Assembly: GCF_041228405.1 (NCBI RefSeq)
Contig: NZ_CP133888.1
Coordinates: 1,426,001-1,490,000, forward strand
Source: Salinilacustrithrix flava
GTDB lineage: Bacteria; Actinomycetota; Acidimicrobiia; Acidimicrobiales; Salinilacustritrichaceae
Direction of reading: 5' to 3'
DNA length: 64,000 bases
The notes below the pieces were generated by a model. It was not told where the DNA came from. It was given only the letters and a program-made list of their open reading frames with translations, and made no database searches. Positions within the stretch are counted from its first letter, which is position 1, and the number at the start of each line of letters is the position of its first letter. The position numbers were made by a program, and so were the translations under genes. Shown here piece by piece: positions 8,062-15,665 of the stretch.

Positions 8062-9702
8062 CTACGAGCTGCAGGAGAGCATCGAGCAGCCGGCCCGTTC
8101 GCGGGCCCACTCCGGTCGCTTCTCGGCGAAGCGCTCGCGCCCGGGCTGCTCGTCGTAGGGCCGGCGCAGCGTGTCGTGGAGCTCGGCGATGAGGCTGTCG
8201 TCGTCCTGCTCGGCCGCGTCGATGGCCAGCTGGGCCAGGTAGTTGCGCAGCACGTACTTGGGGTTCACGGCGTCCATGGTGGCGCGAGGATCGTCGACGT
8301 CGAGGCGGTCGCGCCAGCGGCGCAACCAGCCGGCGAGGCCGGCCAGCACGTCGCCGGTGATCTCGTCGGGGGCGTAGCTCGCCGCGAGCACCGGCTCGAC
8401 CAGCGAGCGATCGGTGGCGGTGCGGTCGAGGGTGGCCACGTCGGGCAGCGAGCGGAAGAAGATCGTGCTGTCGATCTCGGTGCTCGACAGCACCTCGTGG
8501 AGCTCGGCCACCAGCCGACGGTCCGGTTCGGCCACGATGCCGTCGACCCCGATGCCGAGCTTGGCCAGCCACGCCCGGGGCAGCTCCTGCTCGATCGTGG
8601 CGGCGTAGGACCCGAGGCTGGCCTCGAGCATGGTGGCGTCGCCGACGAGCACGTGGAAGGCCCCGCCGAGGCGGGACAGGTTCCACTGGGCCACGATCGG
8701 CTGCGTGCCGTAGCGGTAGCGCTTCATGTGCCGGTCGGTGGTGTTGGGGGTCCAGCCCTCGTCGTAGGGCTCGAGCCAGCCGTAGGGCCCGTAGTCGATG
8801 GTGAGGCCGAGGATCGACAGGTTGTCGGTGTTCATCACCCCGTGGACGAAGCCCACCCGCATCCAGTCGATCATCAGCGACGCGGTCCGCCGGCAGACCT
8901 CGTCGAAGAGGTCGACCATGAGCTCCCGGCGGTGCTGGTCGTCGCGGGGCGTGCCGAGGTGCGGGAAGTCGTGGGTGAGGGTGTGGTCGACGAGCTGGCG
9001 GAGGAGGTCCTCCTCGCCGAGGGACGCGGGCAGCTCGAAGGTGCCGAAGCGGGTGAACGACGGGGCGACGCGGCACACGACGGCGCCGGACTCGGGCGCG
9101 GGGTGGCCGTCGTAGAACATGTCGCGCACGACCTGGTCGCCGGTGGTGACGAGCGACAGGGCGCGGGTGGTCGGCACGCCGAGGTGGTGCATGGCCTCGC
9201 TGCACAGGAACTCGCGCACCGACGAGCGCAGCACGGCGCGACCGTCCGCGGAGCGGGAGTAGGGCGTGGGCCCCGCACCCTTCAGCTGCAGGGTCTGGTT
9301 CGTGCCGTCGGCGTCGACGACCTCGCCGAGGGCGATGGCGCGCCCGTCACCGAGCTGGCCGGCCCAGTTGCCGAACTGGTGCCCGCCGTACCGGTCGGCG
9401 CGCGGGGTCATCCCCTCGACGACCGAGTTGCCGGACAGCACCCGGGCGATCTCGTCGGACTCCGCCGGGCTGGGGGACGCCGGCAGACCGAGCGGGCCAG
9501 CGACCTCCGGGGACCAGGCCCGAAGCCGTGGCGCGGTGACGGGCGTGGGGCGCACCGGGGACCACGCTGCGCCGGGTACCTGGCGAGGGAAGACCTCGGA
9601 CCGGGCGTCACCCGGGAGGCCGCGGACGAAGCGGTCGTCCCACGTCAGGGCGTCGAACAGCGGGGACGGCTGGGCGGCGAGGTCGGTCTGGAGCTCGGTG
9701 AT
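8062..9702 (-). CDS. selO: SelO protein adenylyltransferase (YdiU), start uncertain
   Basis: About 546 residues of a clear SelO pseudokinase-fold protein. Visible motifs are YGGHQFGNWAGQLGDGRA, LKGAGPTPYSR, RSSVREFLCSEAM, GVMNTDN and the C-terminal redox end CSS (cysteine, not selenocysteine). SelO transfers AMP from ATP onto Ser/Thr/Tyr of target proteins and is linked to redox stress. The homologous part begins near FDALTWDDRFVRGLPGD. Upstream of this, the frame has no ATG, GTG or TTG until it would run deep into the divergent cation-exporter gene. The boundary given is an in-frame ATC at 9702; CTG at 9660 or 9648 are alternatives. Function is certain, the start is not. Confidence 0.9.
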   Translation of the reverse strand: MTELQTDLAAQPSPLFDALTWDDRFVRGLPGDARSEVFPRQVPGAAWSPVRPTPVTAPRLRAWSPEVAGPLGLPASPSPAESDEIARVLSGNSVVEGMTPRADRYGGHQFGNWAGQLGDGRAIALGEVVDADGTNQTLQLKGAGPTPYSRSADGRAVLRSSVREFLCSEAMHHLGVPTTRALSLVTTGDQVVRDMFYDGHPAPESGAVVCRVAPSFTRFGTFELPASLGEEDLLRQLVDHTLTHDFPHLGTPRDDQHRRELMVDLFDEVCRRTASLMIDWMRVGFVHGVMNTDNLSILGLTIDYGPYGWLEPYDEGWTPNTTDRHMKRYRYGTQPIVAQWNLSRLGGAFHVLVGDATMLEASLGSYAATIEQELPRAWLAKLGIGVDGIVAEPDRRLVAELHEVLSSTEIDSTIFFRSLPDVATLDRTATDRSLVEPVLAASYAPDEITGDVLAGLAGWLRRWRDRLDVDDPRATMDAVNPKYVLRNYLAQLAIDAAEQDDDSLIAELHDTLRRPYDEQPGRERFAEKRPEWARERAGCSMLSCSS

Positions 9703-9763
9703 CCACCCAGTCTGAGGCCGCGGGTCGGGTCCGCCAACCCGGCGCTCCGTAACCTGGCCCCCG

Positions 9764-10702
9764 ATGGGAGCAGGGCACGACCACGGCCACGGCCTCGCCG
9801 GCCAACGGGCCGGGACCCGGCACCGACGCCGGCTGGCGATCTCCTTCGGGCTGATCGCCGTCTTCTTCGTGGTCGAGGCGGTGGCGGGCGTGCTCACCAA
9901 CTCCCTCGCCCTGCTCTCCGACGCCGGCCACATGCTCACCGACGTCGTCGGCCTCGGCATGGCGCTGGCCGCGATCCAGCTCGCCGACCGGCACCAGGCC
10001 GGCGCCGCCCACCGGAGCGAGACGAGCCAGCACACCTTCGGTCTCTACCGCCTCGAGATCCTCGCTGCCTTCGTCAACGCGCTGCTGCTCGTCGGCGTCG
10101 CCGTCTACATCCTCGTCGAGGCGGTGCGGCGCATCGGCGGCGATCCCGAGATCGACACCGGACCGATGCTGGTCGTGGCCGTCCTCGGCCTGCTCGTGAA
10201 CCTGGTGGCGTTCGCCCTGCTCCGCGAGGGGGCCAAGGAGTCCATCAACGTCGAGGGCGCCTACCTCGAGGTGGTGGCCGACACCCTCGGCTCGGTGGGC
10301 GTGATCGTCGCCGCGGTGCTCCTCGAGCTGTTCGGCTGGACCTGGGTGGATCCCCTGGTCGGCGCGCTCATCGGCCTGTGGATCCTGCCCCGCACGGTCC
10401 GCCTCGGTCGCCAGGCCGTCCGGATCCTGCTGCAGTCCGCCCCGCCGACCATCGACCTGGTGGCTCTGCGCGCCGACCTGGCCGCCCTGCCCGACGTGCT
10501 GGACGTCCACGACCTCCACGTGTGGACGCTCACCTCCGAGATGGAGAACGCCACCGCACACCTGGTGGTGGAGCCAGGGGTCGACGGCCACGACGTGTTG
10601 GACCAGGCCCGGGCGCTCCTGCAGGACCGCTACCGCATCGCCCACGCCACGCTGCAGGTGGAGCCCTCCGACCACACGGGGTGCGACGAGCTCGAGTGGT
10701 AG
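9764..10702 (+). CDS. Cation diffusion facilitator (CzcD/ZitB-like metal exporter)
   Basis: 312 residues with six predicted membrane helices. The His-rich N-terminus (HDHGHG), the first metal site SLALLSDAGHMLTD (about 47-60), and the second site EVVADTLGSVGV with the HxxxD/DxxxD pattern typical of zinc/cadmium/cobalt CDF exporters are visible. The cytoplasmic C-terminal domain carries HDLHVWTLTSEM. It exchanges metal for protons at the cytoplasmic membrane. It diverges from selO and faces the histidine kinase gene across a palindromic repeat. No metal-responsive repressor gene is adjacent. Confidence 0.92.
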   Translation: MGAGHDHGHGLAGQRAGTRHRRRLAISFGLIAVFFVVEAVAGVLTNSLALLSDAGHMLTDVVGLGMALAAIQLADRHQAGAAHRSETSQHTFGLYRLEILAAFVNALLLVGVAVYILVEAVRRIGGDPEIDTGPMLVVAVLGLLVNLVAFALLREGAKESINVEGAYLEVVADTLGSVGVIVAAVLLELFGWTWVDPLVGALIGLWILPRTVRLGRQAVRILLQSAPPTIDLVALRADLAALPDVLDVHDLHVWTLTSEMENATAHLVVEPGVDGHDVLDQARALLQDRYRIAHATLQVEPSDHTGCDELEW

Positions 10703-10705
10703 CGA

Positions 10706-10748
10706 TCTGGCAGCGACGGCGGAACGGCGTTCCGTGGCCGCTGCCAGA
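10706..10748. repeat. CTGGCAG-family palindrome (element B)
   Basis: TCTGGCAGCG at 10706-10715 pairs with CGCTGCCAGA at 10739-10748. The centre contains the nested palindrome GGAACGGCGTTCC. It lies between two convergent genes (cation exporter and histidine kinase) and can serve as a bidirectional terminator. It shares the CTGGCAG/CTGCCAG arms with elements at 6930 and 21815. Confidence 0.7.
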
Positions 10749-10750
10749 AG

Positions 10751-12049
10751 TCAGGGGGTGGTCACCGGGATGTCGAGGACGATCCGCGCCCCGCCGGACG
10801 GCGCCACGTCGACGCGCAGGTCGCCACCGGCGTCGGTCGCGACGCGGGTCGCGATGTCGAGGCCGAGCCCGGTGGAGCCGCCCCCGGACACGCCGCGCCC
10901 CCGGGCTCGCGCCGGATCGGCGATGCCGGGACCGGCGTCGTCCACCGCGAGCAGCGCCCGTCCGGCATCGACCGTGAGCGAGACGGCGTAGGGGGCGCCG
11001 GCCGGGGTGTGGCTGTGGACGTTGCCGAGGAGGGCGTCGAGCACCGCCTCCAGCTCGTCGGCGTCGGCCCGCACCGGCACCGGCCCCGCCGGCACGTCGA
11101 CGGTCCAGGCCCGGCCGTCCTCCTCGGCGAGCAGGGACCAGAAGTCGGTGCGCGCCCGGACGACGGCCGCCAGGTCGGTCGTGGCCGCCACCGGCGCGCC
11201 GTGCAGCGGCCGGCGAGCGGCCTGCACCAGCTCGGTGACCGCGGCCTCGAGGCGGTCGACGCCGGCGCTGAGGCTCGGGGACCCGCTCGCTTCGGCGTCC
11301 AGGCGCAGGGCGGTGAGCGGCGTGCGCAGGCGGTGGGAGAGGTCGGCGACCCGCTCGCGCTCCGCCGAGCGCAGCTCGTCGATGCGATCGGCCAGCAGGT
11401 TGAGGGCACGGCCCGCGGCGGCCAGCTCCGGCGTGTCGCTGGTCGCGGCGCGCGCCAGGGGGTCGCCCTCGGCGAGCGCACGGGCGGTGGCGGACAGCTC
11501 GCCGGCGTCCCGGGTGAGGGAGCGGGCCAGGCGGTCGGCCACCACGCACGAGCCGATCACGAGCACGACCGCGACGCCGCCCAGGGCCAGCCACGACGTC
11601 GCCACACCGTCCCGGCGCAGCTCCCCGGGCACGTGGGCCCGGATGGCGGCCACCGAGTCCTCGCCAAGAACGACCGGCACCCACACGTCCACCCCGTCGC
11701 CGACCGACTCGGAGAAGCCGAGGCCCGTGCGGGCCAGGGCCAGGGAGCGGGCGGCTGCCTCCTCGAGCTCGCGCTCGTCGGTTCCGGTCCCGCCGATGAC
11801 CCGGCCGTCGGGCAGCCAGACCACGAGTCGACCGTCGGACCCCGTGGACGTCCGCTCCACGGCTGCGGTGAGGCGCTCGACGTCATCGGTGAGGGCGAGC
11901 ACCGGGGCCAGAGCCGCGGCGTCGCGCTCGGCAGCGTCCATCGCCCGGTCCTCCGCGACGGTGCGCACCAGCAGGCCGAGCGGCACGGCGAAGGCCACCA
12001 CGACGAGCGAGCTGGCCGCCAGGACGACCAGCAGCAGGCGGCGCCTCAC
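10751..12049 (-). CDS. Two-component sensor histidine kinase
   Basis: 432 residues from a GTG that overlaps the regulator's stop (GTGA). Membrane helix 1 is at about residues 5-28 and helix 2 at about 150-177, with a ~120-residue extracytoplasmic sensor between them, then a HAMP region. The H-box DLSHRLRTPL is at about 241, the N-box LLGNVHSHTP follows, and the ATP lid motifs VDDAGPGI and GGSTGLGLDI complete the catalytic domain. All catalytic elements look intact. It presumably phosphorylates the regulator encoded just upstream. The sensor domain matches nothing I recognise. Confidence 0.93.
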   Translation of the reverse strand: MRRRLLLVVLAASSLVVVAFAVPLGLLVRTVAEDRAMDAAERDAAALAPVLALTDDVERLTAAVERTSTGSDGRLVVWLPDGRVIGGTGTDERELEEAAARSLALARTGLGFSESVGDGVDVWVPVVLGEDSVAAIRAHVPGELRRDGVATSWLALGGVAVVLVIGSCVVADRLARSLTRDAGELSATARALAEGDPLARAATSDTPELAAAGRALNLLADRIDELRSAERERVADLSHRLRTPLTALRLDAEASGSPSLSAGVDRLEAAVTELVQAARRPLHGAPVAATTDLAAVVRARTDFWSLLAEEDGRAWTVDVPAGPVPVRADADELEAVLDALLGNVHSHTPAGAPYAVSLTVDAGRALLAVDDAGPGIADPARARGRGVSGGGSTGLGLDIATRVATDAGGDLRVDVAPSGGARIVLDIPVTTP

Positions 12050-12750
12050 CCCGAGCCGCTCTCCCGGGCGGTCGGGTCCTCCAGCTTGATCCCGACGCCG
12101 CGGATCGTGTGCAGGTAGCGGGGCTCGGCCGCGGTCTCGCCCAGCTTCCGTCGCAGCCAGGACAGGTGCACGTCCACGGTCTTGTCTCCACCGCCGTGGG
12201 GCTGGTGCCAGACCTCGGCGAGCAGCTCGCGCCGCGAAACGACCTCGGGGCTACGGGCCACGAGGTGGGCGAGCAGGTCGAACTCGAGCCGGCTCAGCTC
12301 CAGCGGCTGACCCTCGACGGTGGCGACCCGTCGGGCCACGTCGACGGCCAGGCCGCCGACCCGGAGCGGACCGGGCGCGCTTCCATCGGGCGACCGGCGC
12401 CGGAGCACGGCACGGATGCGGGCGACGAGCTGCTCGCCCGAGTACGGCTTGACCACGTAGTCGTCGGCGCCGGCGTCGAGGAGCCGCACCATCTCCTGCT
12501 CGTCGTCCCGGGCGGTGGCCACGATGACGGGCACGTCGGACACGCTGCGCAGCATGGGCAGCACCTGGCTCCCGTCCATGTCGGGCAGGCCGAGGTCGAG
12601 CACCACCACGTCGGGCCGCCAGTCGACCACCGCGGTGAGGGCGGCGGCAGCGGTCGGCTCGGTCCGCACCGCGTGGCCGGCGTCGACGAGGCTGCGGGCG
12701 ACCGCCTCGCGGATGTGCTGATCGTCCTCCACCACGAGCACCGACGCCAT
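12046..12750 (-). CDS. OmpR/PhoB-family response regulator
   Basis: 234 residues from the ATG at 12750; a GTG three codons earlier is possible. The receiver domain has the acidic pair VVEDD, the phosphorylation Asp in VVVLDLGLPDMDG at about residue 50, the conserved Thr/Ala (ATARDD) and the Lys in VVKPY. The winged-helix DNA-binding domain follows (LELSRLEFDLLAHL; DVHLSWLRRKLG; IRGVGIKL). Family members bind direct repeats spaced 10-11 bp. Such repeats (CTTGAGG-type, period 11) lie in the divergent gap at 12801-12829 and upstream of 13543. Autoregulation and control of the neighbouring exported proteins is therefore likely. Confidence 0.95.
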   Translation of the reverse strand: MASVLVVEDDQHIREAVARSLVDAGHAVRTEPTAAAALTAVVDWRPDVVVLDLGLPDMDGSQVLPMLRSVSDVPVIVATARDDEQEMVRLLDAGADDYVVKPYSGEQLVARIRAVLRRRSPDGSAPGPLRVGGLAVDVARRVATVEGQPLELSRLEFDLLAHLVARSPEVVSRRELLAEVWHQPHGGGDKTVDVHLSWLRRKLGETAAEPRYLHTIRGVGIKLEDPTARESGSG

Positions 12751-12800
12751 GGCCGGCACGGTACGGCGGCCCGGCCGCCGGTGCCGGGTCCAGCGGAGGG

Positions 12801-12829
12801 CTTCACCGTTCCTTGAGGTTCCCTTGGGC
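12801..12829. promoter_or_regulatory. Direct repeats, period 11 bp: likely response-regulator site
   Basis: Three heptamers start exactly 11 bases apart: CTTCACC (12801), CTTGAGG (12812) and CTTGGGC (12823). The site is between the divergent response-regulator gene and the exported-protein gene at 12864, and fits the tandem binding mode of OmpR-class regulators. Inferred from spacing and location only. Confidence 0.55.
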
Positions 12830-12863
12830 TGCGGCTGACCGGGCCCGGGCGCAGAATGGGCAC

Positions 12864-13448
12864 GTGCCCGCCGATCGCGCCCGTCGCGCCATCCCGCTGG
12901 CGGTGGCCTGGGTCGCCGCGGCCGTGATCGCCGTCGCGGTCGCGTCGTGGGGCGTCGCCCTCGTCGGACGGTCCGTCACCGAGGAGCGGCCGGCCGCGCT
13001 GGCGTCGGCCGAGGTGGAGGAGCGTCTGGCCGAGGTGGCCTCGACCGCGCCCGGGTCGTCGACGTCCACGACGCTGCCGTCGACCGAGGAGACCGCCACC
13101 ACCGAGGTCGGCTCGGACGCCGCCGTGCCCGCCACCTCTGCCCCCGGTCCCGCGCCCACCACCACCACCGTCCCACCGGCGACCACCGCGCCGCCGCCGA
13201 CGGCCGCACCGGCCGGTGAGACCCGGACCTACACGCTCGTGGGCGGGACGGCCTCACTGCGGTTCACGCCGAGCGGCGTGACCGTCGTGTTCGCCAACCC
13301 GGCGCAGGGCTTCGACGTGGAGATCGAGCCGGAGCACGGCAACGGCGTGAAGATCGAGTTCGAGAACGACGCCCACGAGAGCCGCCTCGAGGGCTGGTGG
13401 GAGGGCGGGCCCCAGGACCGCATCGAGGAGCGCCCCGACGGCGAGTGA
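12864..13448 (+). CDS. Exported/membrane-anchored protein with small beta-type domain
   Basis: 194 residues from a GTG. There is one N-terminal hydrophobic helix at about residues 10-34, then a Thr/Pro/Ser-rich linker (about 50-120), then a ~65-residue domain beginning ETRTYTLVGGTASLRFTPSG. That domain aligns by eye with the one in the next gene (see 13543), for example GTASLRFTPSGVTVVFANPA against GTVSYTFDGTGFRLVAAAPA. The protein probably sits outside the membrane on a flexible stalk. It diverges from the two-component regulator and carries 11-bp-period repeats upstream. No known family recognised. Confidence 0.75.
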   Translation: MPADRARRAIPLAVAWVAAAVIAVAVASWGVALVGRSVTEERPAALASAEVEERLAEVASTAPGSSTSTTLPSTEETATTEVGSDAAVPATSAPGPAPTTTTVPPATTAPPPTAAPAGETRTYTLVGGTASLRFTPSGVTVVFANPAQGFDVEIEPEHGNGVKIEFENDAHESRLEGWWEGGPQDRIEERPDGE

Positions 13449-13450
13449 GC

Positions 13451-13490
13451 CTTGAGGTGGGCTTCAGGTCCGTCGGAGGCCGCCTTGGTC
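13451..13490. promoter_or_regulatory. Direct repeats, period 11 bp, upstream of Asp-rich exported protein
   Basis: CTTGAGG (13451) and CTTCAGG (13462) are 11 bases apart, and a third CTTGGTC (13484) is two further periods on. The same 0/+11/+33 layout of CTT-starting heptamers occurs upstream of the other Asp-rich exported gene at 33666. Likely operator for the response regulator at 12046. Confidence 0.55.
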
Positions 13491-13542
13491 TGGGATCGGA
13501 GACGGTGGCGACACCATCCCCACCTGCTCCAGGAGGACCACC

Positions 13543-14361
13543 ATGAAGCTCCCCATCCCCGTCCCGGTCGCTGCGGTCGCCACCGCCGGCCTCCTCGCCC
13601 TCGGCGGCGTGGTCGCCGCCAGCAGCGGTGCGGTGTCGACCTCGTCGACGGCCCCCACCCAGCTGTCGTCGGCGTCGTCGAGCCCGACGTCGTCCACCAG
13701 CGACGATGCACGATCCAGCGCCCCCGACGACAGCGCCGACGGCGCGTCCGGCATCGACATCTCCGGTCCCTGCGACGAGGCCGAGCACGCCTCGGACCCG
13801 CGTTGCGCCGGGGTCGTCCCGCCCGCAGCCGCACCCGACCCGACCCCGCCATCGGGTGACGCCACCCCGTCCGCCGCACCGGCCACCGGGACCCGCTCCT
13901 TCGCCGCCGCTTCGGCGGGGACGGTCTCCTACACCTTCGACGGCACCGGCTTCCGCCTCGTGGCAGCCGCACCCGCTGCGGGATGGGCGGTCGACGTCGA
14001 GCAGGCCGCCGGCCACGAGCTGGACCTGGACTTCCGCCAGGGCAGCGTCCGGGTGCAGGTCGACGTCGAGATCGAGGACGGCCAGATCCGCGAGCGGGTC
14101 CGGGTCCGTGACGACGCCACCGACGACCGGACCGGGTCCGAGGTCTTCGTCGGCACCCCCGCCCCCACGGCGCCGGCGACCACCGACGACGTCGACGACG
14201 ACGGTGGCGACGTGGACCGCGACGATCGGGTCGAGGTCGGTGACGACCGCGATGGCGATCGAGACGACGACCGGGACGACGACGGCGACGAAGACCGGGA
14301 CGACGACGACCTCGACGACGACGGCGACGATGACCGGGACGACGACGGGGATGACGACTGA
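13543..14361 (+). CDS. Secreted protein: beta-type domain plus Asp/Arg-rich tail
   Basis: 272 residues with a good ribosome site (AGGAGG, 6 bases before ATG). The signal peptide or anchor is at about residues 5-27. A Ser/Thr-rich stretch holds two cysteines (CDEAEHASDPRC) that could form a disulphide. At about 117-190 lies a domain related to that of the upstream gene. The last ~60 residues are almost only Asp with Arg, Gly and Glu. Such a tail may bind divalent cations or stay disordered and highly negative; this is inference. It is followed by a strong palindromic terminator. Together with the two-component genes it looks like one envelope-stress or ion-sensing unit. No family recognised. 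Confidence 0.75.
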   Translation: MKLPIPVPVAAVATAGLLALGGVVAASSGAVSTSSTAPTQLSSASSSPTSSTSDDARSSAPDDSADGASGIDISGPCDEAEHASDPRCAGVVPPAAAPDPTPPSGDATPSAAPATGTRSFAAASAGTVSYTFDGTGFRLVAAAPAAGWAVDVEQAAGHELDLDFRQGSVRVQVDVEIEDGQIRERVRVRDDATDDRTGSEVFVGTPAPTAPATTDDVDDDGGDVDRDDRVEVGDDRDGDRDDDRDDDGDEDRDDDDLDDDGDDDRDDDGDDD

Positions 14362-14368
14362 ACGGCTT

Positions 14369-14412
14369 CGCTGGTCCTGATCGGACCGGATCCGGTCCGA
14401 TCAGAACCAGCG
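14369..14412. terminator. Bidirectional terminator, 20-bp arms
   Basis: A 44-bp palindrome with one mismatch, centred on GATC: CTGATCGGACCG on the left pairs with CGGTCCGATCAG, extended outward by CGCTGGT/ACCAGCG. It sits between the convergent Asp-rich protein gene and the enoyl-CoA hydratase gene. No T-tract. Confidence 0.75.
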
Positions 14413-14416
14413 GAGG

Positions 14417-15229
14417 TCAGGATTCGGCGGGACCCGTGAAGTCGGGGTCCCGCTTCTCCGCGTGGGAGGCGAGGCCCTCGCGGGCGTCGGGACCGGCGAA
14501 GCCGAGGAACTCGTAGGCCAGCGACGCGTCGAAGGTGGCGGACTGGGCCCGGAACCAGTGGTTGAGCGTGTGCTTGGTCCAGCGGATGGCGGACTGGGCG
14601 CCGTTGGCCAGCTTCACCGCCACCTCCATGGCCCGGTCCTGGACCTCGTCGTCCTCGACGCAGAGCGAGACGAGGCCGATGCGCTCGGCCTCCTCGCCGG
14701 TCAGGGTGTCGCAGGTGAGCAGGTAGTACTTGGCCTTCGCCATCCCGGCCATGAGCGGCCAGCAGATGGCGGCGTGGTCGCCTGCGGCGACGCCGAGGCG
14801 GGTGTGGCCGTCGATGATGCGAGCGGTGCGGCCGACGACGGAGACGTCGGCGAGGATGCCGGCGACGAGGCCGGCGCCGACGGCGGGGCCGTGCATGGCC
14901 GACACGATCGGCTTGCTGCACCCGATCACGTTGAAGACCAGATCCCGCGCCTCGCGCATCGCCCGCAGGCGGAACTCGGGGTCATCCATGATCGTCTCGA
15001 TCATGTCGAAGCTGCCGCCGGAGCTGAACCCCTTGCCGGCGCCGCGGAGCAGGGCGACGCGGGTCTCAGGGTCGCGGTCCACGGCCAGCCACACATCGGC
15101 GAGCTGGCGGTGCATGGCGGCGCTGACCGAGTTGAGACCGGGGGCGTCCAGGGTGATGCGCAGCACCCCGTCGGCAGGTCGGTCGAAGGTCAGCTCGTCG
15201 AAGTCGGCATAGGGATCAGTCGTCGTCAT
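14417..15229 (-). CDS. Enoyl-CoA hydratase/isomerase family protein
   Basis: 270 residues from the ATG at 15229, which lies 14 bases inside the 3' end of the upstream lipoprotein gene. The crotonase fold is evident: TLDAPGLNSVSAAM, the first oxyanion-hole segment RGAGKGFSSGG, and the second, MHGPAVGAGLVAGILAD. The usual catalytic Glu positions are not clearly filled, with HTRLGVAAGDHAAICWPL in that region, so a hydratase role is not certain; isomerase or another crotonase activity is possible. It is cytosolic and acts on an acyl-CoA thioester. It shares a transcript with the kinase/lipoprotein pair by position, though a functional link is not obvious. Confidence 0.85.
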   Translation of the reverse strand: MTTTDPYADFDELTFDRPADGVLRITLDAPGLNSVSAAMHRQLADVWLAVDRDPETRVALLRGAGKGFSSGGSFDMIETIMDDPEFRLRAMREARDLVFNVIGCSKPIVSAMHGPAVGAGLVAGILADVSVVGRTARIIDGHTRLGVAAGDHAAICWPLMAGMAKAKYYLLTCDTLTGEEAERIGLVSLCVEDDEVQDRAMEVAVKLANGAQSAIRWTKHTLNHWFRAQSATFDASLAYEFLGFAGPDAREGLASHAEKRDPDFTGPAES

Positions 15230-15665
15230 CGTCCCCATCTTCGCCGCGACCGTTGCCCCGGCCCTTGTTCTTCTTGTCGTCGTCGTCCCGGTCGTCGTCG
15301 TCGTCATCATCCTCGAAGACGGGGGCGGGCGGGGTGGCCGGTGGGGCGGTGGTGGTGGTCGTGGTGGTCGTCGTCGCCTCGGTGGTCGTCGTGGGCGGTG
15401 GGAGCTCCTGGTCGACCTGGGCGCGGGCGTGCTCGATCAGGCCGGCGAGCTCGGCGACCTCGTCGTCGGTGATCTCGCCCTCGGCGTGGGCGTAGAACCC
15501 CTCGGTGCCGAGCTGCTCCAGCGCGGCCAGCGCGCCCTCGCGGTCGCCGGCCTCGATCGCGCCGCGGACCTCGTCGACCCGCGCGTCGTAGCGGCCGTCG
15601 GCGTCGTCGCCGCACGCGACCAGGAGGAGGGCGGCGGCCACAGCGGCCGCCAGACGGGCGATCAC
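15216..15665 (-). CDS. Lipoprotein with Thr-rich linker and Asp/Lys tail
   Basis: 149 residues from a GTG overlapping the kinase stop. A lipobox (LLLVACGDD) puts the lipidated cysteine at about residue 18. A short helical region with alternating Glu/Ala (about 25-85) follows, then a run of Thr, a Pro stretch, and an acidic tail of Asp with Arg/Lys/Gly. The acidic tail resembles those of the proteins at 13543 and 33666. Co-translation with the membrane Ser/Thr kinase suggests an extracellular partner or sensor for it. Function unknown. Confidence 0.8.
   Translation of the reverse strand: MIARLAAAVAAALLLVACGDDADGRYDARVDEVRGAIEAGDREGALAALEQLGTEGFYAHAEGEITDDEVAELAGLIEHARAQVDQELPPPTTTTEATTTTTTTTTAPPATPPAPVFEDDDDDDDRDDDDKKNKGRGNGRGEDGDDDDD

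Noticed and set aside
8062..8070. Selenocysteine in SelO
   Set aside because: The penultimate motif is CSS with ordinary Cys codons; no in-frame TGA needing readthrough.
7525..10977. Very long plus-strand open frame (1150 codons) opposite asparaginase and selO
   Set aside because: It runs opposite two clear genes and out of frame through the exporter, with no domains. Shadow frame.
14200..14360. GAC/GAT-rich tract looked like a CRISPR or satellite repeat
   Set aside because: No fixed spacer/repeat unit; it is in frame and encodes the Asp-rich tail.
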